Assembly (NCBI GenBank): GCA_031267455.1
Contig: JAIRZC010000170.1
Location: 1 to 12,485 of the forward strand
Reading direction: 5' to 3'
DNA length: 12,485 bases
From: Accumulibacter sp.
Lineage (GTDB): Bacteria; Pseudomonadota; Gammaproteobacteria; Burkholderiales; Rhodocyclaceae
The first letter of the stretch is position 1. Each line of letters starts with the position of its first letter. The notes below the pieces were generated by a model. It was not told where the DNA came from, did no database searches, and saw only the letters and a list, made by a program, of their open reading frames with translations. The position numbers were made by a program, and so were the translations under genes. Positions 6,536 through 12,485 of the stretch are shown piece by piece.

Positions 6536-7630
6536 ATGAACCCGTTCTGGAACCCGCTCGTTGACCGCCTAAGCCCTTATGTCCCCGGCGAACAGCCGCT
6601 TCGATCGGACTTCATCAAGTTGAACACCAACGAGAATCCCTATCCGCCGTCGCCGCGCGCGGTCGCGGCGATGCGCGAGGAACTCGGCGAGGACGGCGCG
6701 CGCCTGCGTCTTTACCCCGACCCGGATGCCAAGGCGATGAAGACCGCCGTTGCCGCCTTTTTCTCCGAATTCAGCCTTTCCGTGAACCAGGTTTTTGTCG
6801 GGAACGGTTCCGACGAAGTGCTCGCGATTGCTTTCCTCGCACTTTTGAAACACGACCGCCCCATCCTCCTTCCGGATGTCACCTACAGCTTTTACCCGGT
6901 CTATTGCGGCCTGTACGGTATCGCTTTTACCACCGTCCCGCTTGATGCGGAATTTCAAGTAAATATCGACGATTATCGACTGAAAAACGGGGGAATCGTT
7001 CTGGCAAACCCGAACGCGCCGACCGGGTGTCTTTTGCCCGTCGAAGAAATCGGACGCCTGGCTGATATCCATCCGTGTTCCGTCCTCCTCGTCGATGAGG
7101 CATACGTCGATTTCGCGGGAGAAACGACGCCGACCGCCATCGCGCTCGTCAAGAAGCACGCGAATATCCTGGTCGTTCGCACGCTCTCCAAATCGCACGC
7201 GCTCGCTGGTCTGCGTGTCGGTTACGCGGTCGGCGACGAAAAACTGATCGAGGCGCTCGATCGCGTAAAGAACAGTTTCAATTCGTTTCCGCTCGACCGC
7301 TTGGCGATTGTCGCTGCCGCCGCCGCGATCGGGGATGCGGCCTACCTGGAAAAAACACGCGCGGCCGTCATGAAAAGCCGGAAAGCGCTTTTTGCGCGTC
7401 TCGTCGGAATGGGATTCGATGTCCTGCCGTCGGCGTCCAATTTTTTGTTTGCGCGTCATCCCCGCCATGACGCGCGCGCGATCCTCCTTGCGTTGCGCGA
7501 GCGCGGAATCCTGGTTCGTCACTTCGACGCGCCGCGCACCGCCCAATATCTACGCATCTCGGTTGGAACAAACGCTCAGTGCGGCGCGCTCATCGAAGCG
7601 CTGAGCGATATCCTCGGCGCCGCGCGCTGA
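6536..7630 (+). CDS. hisC: Histidinol-phosphate aminotransferase HisC
   Basis: HisC is the PLP enzyme that transfers an amino group from glutamate to imidazole acetol phosphate. The 364-residue product is of normal length and is a fold-type I aminotransferase. Asn160 in the ANPNAPTG motif, Asp187 and Tyr190 in VDEAY, the PLP lysine Lys219 in [11 protein letters not shown] and Arg227 are all present, as is the N-terminal [12 protein letters not shown] motif. The start at 6536 fits homologues ([21 protein letters not shown]); an ATG at 6491 would add 15 residues, and neither has a strong ribosome binding site. It lies on the strand opposite to every other his gene here, divergent from hisB and convergent with dps, so it must have its own promoter. 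The enzyme itself looks intact. Confidence 0.96.
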   Translation: MNPFWNPLVDRLSPYVPGEQPLRSDFIKLNTNENPYPPSPRAVAAMREELGEDGARLRLYPDPDAKAMKTAVAAFFSEFSLSVNQVFVGNGSDEVLAIAFLALLKHDRPILLPDVTYSFYPVYCGLYGIAFTTVPLDAEFQVNIDDYRLKNGGIVLANPNAPTGCLLPVEEIGRLADIHPCSVLLVDEAYVDFAGETTPTAIALVKKHANILVVRTLSKSHALAGLRVGYAVGDEKLIEALDRVKNSFNSFPLDRLAIVAAAAAIGDAAYLEKTRAAVMKSRKALFARLVGMGFDVLPSASNFLFARHPRHDARAILLALRERGILVRHFDAPRTAQYLRISVGTNAQCGALIEALSDILGAAR

Positions 7631-7647
7631 AAGCGGTAGAAAAAATC

Positions 7648-7683
7648 ACGCGCCCGAAGACCGAAGGCGGTCTTCGGGCGCGT
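7648..7683. terminator. Strong shared terminator of hisC and dps
   Basis: A perfect 15-bp GC-rich stem (7648-7662 with 7669-7683) encloses a 6-nt loop between the convergent hisC and dps. On the minus strand it is followed by TGATTTTTTCT, an excellent U-tract, so it should end the zip-dps transcript efficiently. On the plus strand only a TTT follows, so it is weaker for hisC but may still work. Confidence 0.88.
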
Positions 7684-7718
7684 TTCGCACTACCCGGTTC
7701 GGTTTTTTAAAAAACTTT

Positions 7719-8213
7719 TCAGCTTTCCATGAGGCTGCGAAGCATCCACGCGGTTTTTTCATGAACCTGCAGACGCTGTGTCAGAAAATCGGCCGTCGGC
7801 TGATCGCTGGCGGCATCCGCGACCGCGAACAGTTTGCGCGCCGTGCGCGCTGTTGCTTCCTGCGCATCCAGTAAAAGCCCGACCATTTCCATCGCTTCAG
7901 GAACTCCCTCGACTTCCTTGATCGAAGACAACCTGGCGAATTCCTTGTAGGAACCCGGCGCCGGATAACCCAACGCGCGAATCCGCTCCGCGATGGTATC
8001 GAGCGCGCCCCATTGTTCCGTGTACTGGTCCATGAACATCTGGTGCAGCGTGTTGAACATCGTACCGGTGACGTTCCAGTGGAAATTATGCGTCATCATG
8101 TAAAGTGAATAACTATCGGCAAGCAGGGCCGAAAGCCCGCGCGCGATTTTTTCGCGCTCTTCTTCGCCTATGCCGATGTTGATCGAAACGGGATTTCCTT
8201 TTTTCTTGCTCAT
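7719..8213 (-). CDS. dps: Dps-family ferritin-like DNA-protection protein
   Basis: Dps proteins form dodecamers that oxidise ferrous iron with hydrogen peroxide, store the iron and often bind DNA. The 164-residue product has the classic signature THNFHWNVTG at 41-50. By alignment with E. coli Dps and H. pylori NAP, the ferroxidase ligands His45, His57, Asp72 and Glu76 are in place. The acid normally four residues after the second histidine is Met61, with Asp62 next to it. The N-terminus (MSKKKGN) has several lysines that could help DNA binding. AAGGAG lies 5 nt before the ATG. It follows zip after 21 nt, so the two are cotranscribed, and ends at the terminator at 7648-7683. Regulation by the divergent OxyR is likely but not proven. 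Confidence 0.95.
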   Translation of the reverse strand: MSKKKGNPVSINIGIGEEEREKIARGLSALLADSYSLYMMTHNFHWNVTGTMFNTLHQMFMDQYTEQWGALDTIAERIRALGYPAPGSYKEFARLSSIKEVEGVPEAMEMVGLLLDAQEATARTARKLFAVADAASDQPTADFLTQRLQVHEKTAWMLRSLMES

Positions 8214-8234
8214 TTCTTCTCCTTCATCAAAAAA

Positions 8235-9158
8235 TCACCCCAATGTCGTATCCATCACCATCATCAGAGCGAAACCCACCATCAAACCCAATGTCGCCGA
8301 GGTCTGGTGCCCATTCCGATGCGTCTCTGGAATGATTTCGTGCGACACGACAAAAATCATCGCCCCACCCGCAAGACCGAGACCGAGTGGATACGCCAAC
8401 GGCAAGCCCCCCGATAGCGCGACACCGAGCGGCGCTCCGAGTAGCTCAAGCAGACCTGTCGCCGCCGAGATCAGGACAGCCGCACTCGGCGCGAGACCCG
8501 CGGAGCGAAGCGCCAGCGCGACCGCAAGCCCCTCGGGGATATCCTGCAATGCGATGGCCGCCGTCAGTGGAATTCCAATACCCATGTCGCCCCGCGAAAA
8601 ACCGACGCCGATTGCCATGCCTTCAGGCAGATTATGTACCGCAATGGCAAAAACAAACAAGCATATGCGGTCGAAACGCTCACAGCCCAAGCCGCTTGGT
8701 CCCGATTTTGGGTGTTCGTGCGGGAGAAAGGATTCGATCCCGAGCATCAAAAAAACACCGAGAAACATACCGGCGACGACGACCGCCGCGCCCGGACCCT
8801 TGCCGCCCAGATAAAACGCGCCTGCTTCGAGCCCCGGTAAAAGCAGGGAGAACACGCCTGCCGCGAGCATCATTCCCGCCGCGCCGCCAAGAAGCGCATC
8901 CTCGGCACGTTGCGGCAGGGAGCGTAATGCCATCGCGGGCAGGGCGCCGACGCTCGTCGCCGCGAAGCCGGAGATCCCGCCGAGAAACGCGAAACGCAAT
9001 CCCGGAATCGCTTCGCCCGACAGGATTCGCGCGCCGGTTATCGCCATCATGGACAGAACGGACAAGAGAGCCAGCGCGAGGCCGGCAGCCGCGAAACCGT
9101 GCTTCATTATGTGATCGAAGTACCGACCCTTTCTGAAAAACCGCGCCAAAAACTCCAT
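8235..9158 (-). CDS. ZIP-family divalent metal transporter
   Basis: ZIP proteins import zinc, iron or manganese across the inner membrane. The 307-residue product has about eight hydrophobic segments. The transport site is clear: HNLPEG at 175-180 in one helix and QDIPEG at 205-210 in the next, the bacterial ZupT/GufA-like form. A histidine-containing loop (PHEHP, 146-150) precedes them, and HEIIPETH at 273-280 adds further possible ligands. The metal cannot be told from sequence. The start at 9158 has CGGAG six bases upstream; an ATG at 9107 would remove a basic 17-residue N-terminus. It is divergent from oxyR and runs on to dps, which points to metal control under peroxide stress. Confidence 0.92.
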   Translation of the reverse strand: MEFLARFFRKGRYFDHIMKHGFAAAGLALALLSVLSMMAITGARILSGEAIPGLRFAFLGGISGFAATSVGALPAMALRSLPQRAEDALLGGAAGMMLAAGVFSLLLPGLEAGAFYLGGKGPGAAVVVAGMFLGVFLMLGIESFLPHEHPKSGPSGLGCERFDRICLFVFAIAVHNLPEGMAIGVGFSRGDMGIGIPLTAAIALQDIPEGLAVALALRSAGLAPSAAVLISAATGLLELLGAPLGVALSGGLPLAYPLGLGLAGGAMIFVVSHEIIPETHRNGHQTSATLGLMVGFALMMVMDTTLG

Positions 9159-9260
9159 GTGCCGCTCCGAAAATTTTCTCCACTATAACCAATCTGCGAA
9201 CTCGTCAGAAATAAATAATTTTCTTATCTATAATAGATGGAATCGATCACGGAGCCGCAT
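9159..9260. promoter_or_regulatory. Divergent zip-dps / oxyR control region
   Basis: These 102 bp separate two divergent start codons and must hold both promoters. The stretch around 9205-9240 is strikingly AT-rich for this genome. For zip, TATAGT (minus strand, 9182-9187) is a five-of-six match to a -10. AT-rich dyads include ATAA-N9-TTAT at 9211-9227 and CTATAATAG at 9228-9236. They resemble LysR or OxyR half-sites but do not fit the four-part ATAG-N7-CTAT OxyR consensus, so no operator is assigned. Confidence 0.6.
9229..9234 (+). promoter_or_regulatory. oxyR -10 element
   Basis: TATAAT is an exact consensus -10 hexamer. Transcription from about 9241 would give a 20-nt leader carrying the GGAG ribosome binding site of oxyR. 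The -35 region (about 9206-9211) is poor, which suits a gene controlled by its own product or another regulator. Confidence 0.55.
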
Positions 9261-10202
9261 ATGTCTTTTCTTCCTTCGCTCAAACAGCTTCAATACCTGA
9301 TCGCGCTCTCCGAACATCTCAATTTCAACCGCGCCGCGGAAGCCTGCTTCGTCACGCAATCGACCTTGAGCGCCGGACTCAAGGAGCTTGAAAGGCTGCT
9401 CGGTCGCCGCCTCGTCGAGCGCGACCGTCAAACAGTCCTGATGACCCCCCTCGGTATGGACATCGTCCGGCGCGCGCACGCCATTCTCACGGCTGCGCAG
9501 GACCTTGTCGACTTGGTGGCCGCTGACGGAGACGCCGTATCGGGCACGCTTCGCCTCGGCGTCATACCGACGATCGCGCCTTTCCTCCTTCCAAAGGCGC
9601 TTCCCTTGTTGCGCAAGCGCCATCCCGGCCTGCGTCTCATGTTGCGCGAAGACCTTTCGGCTAATTTATTGACGCGCATGGAACACGGGCAAATCGACTT
9701 TGCGCTGCTCGCGCTCCCCTACGATACGAATAAATTCATGACCAAATCACTGTTTGACGACCCACTCTGGATCGTCGGAGCAAAAAACGATCCACTTCTT
9801 TCGGAAAAGAACATCAGGCTCACGCCGAAAATCGTTGAGCGCCTTCTGCTACTTGAAGAAGGACATTGCCTGCGGGATCACGTTCTCTTTGCGTGCAACA
9901 AACCCGAACGCAAACTCTCGGGGCAAATCGAGGCAACGAGTCTGCTTACGCTCGTGGAAATGGTCAATTCGGGCTTCGGTCTCGGTCTCATTCCCGAAAT
10001 GGCTGTCAAAAGCGGATTGGCGTCCGGCGCGGAACTCGTCGTCCGCCCCGTGATCAAGCCCCGCCCGTCGCGGACGATCGCTCTCGCGGCGCGGCGCTCG
10101 ACGCCGCGTCTGGGCGAGATGGAGGCATTGGCCGACGCGATATGCCAAGCTCACCTCCAGAACGCCCTTCCCGAAGCGAGGCCGCACGAGCGGCCGCATT
10201 GA
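9261..10202 (+). CDS. oxyR: OxyR-type LysR hydrogen-peroxide sensor
   Basis: OxyR is a LysR-family activator that senses hydrogen peroxide by forming a disulfide. The 313-residue product has an N-terminal helix-turn-helix (about residues 8-60, including NFNRAAEACFVTQSTLSAGLK) and a C-terminal effector domain. The deciding motif is EEGHCLRDHVLFAC: Cys203 and Cys212 are nine residues apart, as are Cys199 and Cys208 of E. coli OxyR, so redox sensing should be intact. The start at 9261 is chosen over an ATG at 9237 because GGAG lies six bases ahead of it and 9237 falls at the likely transcription start. It converges on hisD with only 12 bp between stop codons. A GGCCGC/GCGGCC hairpin at 10180-10195 lies inside the gene's 3' end without a T-run. 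Confidence 0.94.
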   Translation: MSFLPSLKQLQYLIALSEHLNFNRAAEACFVTQSTLSAGLKELERLLGRRLVERDRQTVLMTPLGMDIVRRAHAILTAAQDLVDLVAADGDAVSGTLRLGVIPTIAPFLLPKALPLLRKRHPGLRLMLREDLSANLLTRMEHGQIDFALLALPYDTNKFMTKSLFDDPLWIVGAKNDPLLSEKNIRLTPKIVERLLLLEEGHCLRDHVLFACNKPERKLSGQIEATSLLTLVEMVNSGFGLGLIPEMAVKSGLASGAELVVRPVIKPRPSRTIALAARRSTPRLGEMEALADAICQAHLQNALPEARPHERPH

Positions 10203-10214
10203 CCACCCGGAAAA

Positions 10215-11510
10215 TCAACACCTGAATTCCGCAGACAGGGCGTGGGCGATCAATCCCTCGCCCCGCGCAAGCGTCGAGGCCACGGACCCCAGCGTTTTCG
10301 ACGCGGGGGCGCTCGCGCGGATAAGGCTGCTTCGTTTCTGGAAGTCATATACGCCCAGCGGGGACGAAAAGCGCGCGGTTCCCGAGGTCGGAAGCACGTG
10401 ATTCGGCCCGGCGCAATAATCGCCGAGCGCCTCGGAAGAATGCGCGCCGACGAAGATCGCGCCGGCGTTCCGTATTTTTCCGACCCAGGCGTCAGCGTCC
10501 TCAATCGACAATTCCAAGTGCTCCGGCGCCATGCGGTTCGCGATTGCGCACGCCTCGTCGAGGTCGCGTACTTCGATCAGGGCGCCGCGGTTTTCCAGCG
10601 CGGCGCGTATCACCTTTTTCCGCGGCATTTCCGGCAGCAGTTTCTCGAAAGACGCGAGAACCCGGTCGATGTACGCGCCATCCGGACAAAGCAGAATCGC
10701 CTGCGCAAGTTCGTCGTGCTCGGCCTGCGAGAAGATATCCATCGCGATCCAGTCGGGATCGGTACTGCCGTCGCAGAGGATGAGGATTTCCGAAGGTCCC
10801 GCGACCATGTCGATGCCAACGACGCCGAAAACGCGGCGCTTGGCTGCGGCGACATAGGCGTTGCCGGGGCCGACGATCTTGTCGACCTTCGGCAATGTCC
10901 GCATCCCATAGGCGAACGCTCCGATCGCTTGCGCGCCTCCCATCGTCAGCACGCGATCGACACCGGTCAAGGCCGCCGCCGCGAGCACCAGCGGGTTACG
11001 CACGCCATCGGGCGTCGGGACGGCCATGACGAGTTCGCCAACACCCGCCACCTTGGCCGGAATCGCGTTCATCAGGACTGACGAAGGGTAGGCGGCCTTT
11101 CCGCCAGGGACATAAAGGCCGACGCGGTCGATCGGCGTCACTTTCTGTCCCAGCGTCATTCCATCTTCGTCTTCGAAGGTCCATCCCCGCGCGAGTTGGC
11201 GTTCGTGAAAACTCCGGATGCGAAGCGCGGCACTTTCGAGCGCGTCGCGCTGCGTATCCGGCAAGCTTTCCAGCGCATTTCGCAGCGTGCTCCGCGAAAG
11301 TTCGATCTCATCGATAGACGCGACATCGAGACGGTCGAAGCGGCGTGTGTATTCGAGGACCGCCGCGTCCCCACGCGCTTTCACGTCGGAAAGTATCGCG
11401 GCGACAGTACGGTCTACGGCTTCATCCTGCGTGTTCTCGAAAGCCAGCAGCGCGGCGAGCCGCGATTCAAAGTCCGCATCGCCGCTCGAAAAACGCCGTA
11501 TCGCGATCAT
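10215..11510 (-). CDS. hisD: Histidinol dehydrogenase HisD
   Basis: HisD makes the last two oxidations, histidinol to histidinal to histidine, with NAD and zinc. The 431-residue product has the expected length. Catalytic Glu330 and His331 are in APEHLEL, and the zinc ligands Gln262 and His265 (SQAEHDE), Asp364 (GDYCAGP) and His423 are all present. [13 protein letters not shown] and VAGPSEIL are conserved family segments. The ATG at 11510 overlaps the hisG stop as ATGA, so the two are coupled; a longer frame from 11870 only reads through hisG. No his gene follows on this strand until hisB, nearly 3.8 kb further on. No terminator is visible in the 12 bp between its stop and that of oxyR. Confidence 0.98.
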   Translation of the reverse strand: MIAIRRFSSGDADFESRLAALLAFENTQDEAVDRTVAAILSDVKARGDAAVLEYTRRFDRLDVASIDEIELSRSTLRNALESLPDTQRDALESAALRIRSFHERQLARGWTFEDEDGMTLGQKVTPIDRVGLYVPGGKAAYPSSVLMNAIPAKVAGVGELVMAVPTPDGVRNPLVLAAAALTGVDRVLTMGGAQAIGAFAYGMRTLPKVDKIVGPGNAYVAAAKRRVFGVVGIDMVAGPSEILILCDGSTDPDWIAMDIFSQAEHDELAQAILLCPDGAYIDRVLASFEKLLPEMPRKKVIRAALENRGALIEVRDLDEACAIANRMAPEHLELSIEDADAWVGKIRNAGAIFVGAHSSEALGDYCAGPNHVLPTSGTARFSSPLGVYDFQKRSSLIRASAPASKTLGSVASTLARGEGLIAHALSAEFRC

Positions 11511-12151
11511 GGCGCGCTCCTTCTCGAAAGAGCGTTCAGGATCGGAACGATCCGGTCGCGCTTGAGTTTCAGTACCGCCTGGTTGACGATCAGGCGCGCC
11601 GAAATGTCCGCGATGTGCTCGACGGCGACCAGGTTGTTGGCTTTGAGCGTGTTCCCCGTCGAGACGAGGTCGACGATGGCGTCGGCGAGACCAGCCAGAG
11701 GCGCGAGCTCCATCGAGCCATAAAGCTTGATCAGGTCGACGTGGACGCCTTTCGCGGCGAAATGTTCGCGCGCGATCTTGAGGTACTTCGTTGCGACCCG
11801 AAGGCGCGCACCCTGACGGACGGCGCATTCGTAATCGAAGCCCACCGGAACGGCAACGATCATGCGGCACTGTGCGATACCGAGGTCGATCGGCTGATAA
11901 AGCCCATCGCCGCCGTGTTCGATGAGCACATCCTTTCCCGCGACGCCAATGTCCGCCGCGCCGTATTGAACATAAGTGGGCGCGTCCGTTGCGCGCACGA
12001 CGACGACGCGCACATCTTCCCGGTTCGTCGGAATGATCAGCCTGCGCGAAGTCTCGGGGTTCTCGAGCGGCTTAATCCCGGCCAACGCCAGAAGCGGAAG
12101 CGTTTCCTCGAAAATCCGACCTTTCGAAAGAGCAATGGTAATGCTTTCCAT
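11507..12151 (-). CDS. hisG: ATP phosphoribosyltransferase, short form HisG
   Basis: HisG joins ATP and PRPP in the first, feedback-controlled step of histidine synthesis. The 214-residue product is the short form, which lacks the C-terminal histidine-binding regulatory domain and in known cases works as a complex with HisZ, a HisRS-like protein. The PRPP-binding loop is seen in [14 protein letters not shown] (about 157-170), with [14 protein letters not shown] (63-76) as another family block. HisZ is not in this window. The gene starts 65 bp after the murA stop and overlaps hisD by 4 nt. No strong Shine-Dalgarno is visible. Confidence 0.97.
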   Translation of the reverse strand: MESITIALSKGRIFEETLPLLALAGIKPLENPETSRRLIIPTNREDVRVVVVRATDAPTYVQYGAADIGVAGKDVLIEHGGDGLYQPIDLGIAQCRMIVAVPVGFDYECAVRQGARLRVATKYLKIAREHFAAKGVHVDLIKLYGSMELAPLAGLADAIVDLVSTGNTLKANNLVAVEHIADISARLIVNQAVLKLKRDRIVPILNALSRRSAP

Positions 12152-12177
12152 GGTGTTTTCGTTCGGTCAAAATCCGG

Positions 12178-12206
12178 ATTCTACTGCAATGATGCGCCGC
12201 TTTCGA
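12178..12206 (-). promoter_or_regulatory. Candidate promoter for hisG-hisD
   Basis: In the 65-bp murA-hisG gap, minus-strand TCGAAA (12201-12206) and TAGAAT (12178-12183) are 17 bp apart and resemble a sigma-70 promoter, with four and five consensus matches. Transcription would begin about 20 nt before the hisG ATG. Read-through from murA is an equally possible source of hisG mRNA. No histidine-rich leader peptide or attenuator is seen. Confidence 0.35.
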
Positions 12207-12216
12207 AATCGCGGCG
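12195..12216 (-). repeat. Hairpin directly after the murA stop
   Basis: CGCCGC (12195-12200) pairs with GCGGCG (12211-12216) around a 10-nt loop, directly against the murA stop codon. No U-tract follows on the minus strand, so it is at best a weak terminator or a pause site between murA and hisG. It overlaps the -35 of the candidate hisG promoter. Confidence 0.35.

Positions 12217-12485
<269 letters not shown>

Noticed and set aside
6569..7546. A 325-codon minus-strand ORF opposite hisC.
   Set aside because: It lies wholly within a convincing hisC, has no ribosome binding site or family motif, and is typical antisense open frame in GC-rich DNA.
9205..9250. An OxyR operator in the zip/oxyR region.
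   Set aside because: ATAG and CTAT half-sites occur, but their spacing (CTAT-A-ATAG, ATAA-N9-TTAT) does not fit the ATAG-N7-CTAT consensus, so only a general control region is annotated.
12152..12216. A his-type attenuator with a histidine-rich leader peptide upstream of hisG.
   Set aside because: The 65-bp gap has no run of His codons and no competing hairpins with a U-tract.

Overview
The window looks like a GC-rich betaproteobacterial chromosome. The basis is gene order: murA-hisG-hisD, then hisB-hisH-hisA-hisF-hisI-hisE, a HIT-family hydrolase and tatA-tatB-tatC is the layout I know from Burkholderiales, Neisseriales and their relatives. The short HisG, the monofunctional HisB and the separate HisI fit as well. 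No database could be searched, so genus and species are left open.

Layout by position. 1-330: no recognisable gene. 331-591 (-): truncated IS3-type transposase OrfA, with a hairpin ahead of its ribosome binding site. 667-699: stem-loop closing the Tat operon. 715-2241 (-): tatC, tatB, tatA. 2291-3366 (-): a HisE-HIT fusion gene and hisI. 3379-3627: an unusual 249-bp gap with promoter-like sequence and a doubtful 49-codon ORF. 3628-6442 (-): hisF, hisA, hisH, hisB. 6536-7630 (+): hisC. 7648-7683: strong terminator shared by hisC and dps. 7719-9158 (-): dps and a ZIP metal transporter. 9261-10202 (+): oxyR. 10215-12151 (-): hisD, hisG. 12217-12485 (-): 3' end of murA.

The histidine genes cover the route from PRPP and ATP to histidine: HisG, HisE, HisI, HisA, HisH/HisF, HisB, HisC and HisD. 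Two functions are not seen: HisZ, which short HisG enzymes need, and histidinol-phosphate phosphatase. In Betaproteobacteria these lie elsewhere. HisE is fused in frame to a HINT/HIT hydrolase that is normally a separate neighbour. The Tat genes encode a complete TatABC translocase.

The main departure from the expected operon is between hisD and hisB. An oxidative-stress module (oxyR divergent from zip-dps) sits there, and hisC is turned to the opposite strand. Inverting the segment from hisC to oxyR would restore a hisG-hisD-hisC order, so one insertion plus one inversion explains the arrangement. The his genes are therefore split into at least three transcription units. The strongest candidates for novelty are the HisE-HIT fusion, the split operon with its OxyR-ZIP-Dps insert, and a changed ferroxidase position in Dps. 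I did not find a wholly new type of system.
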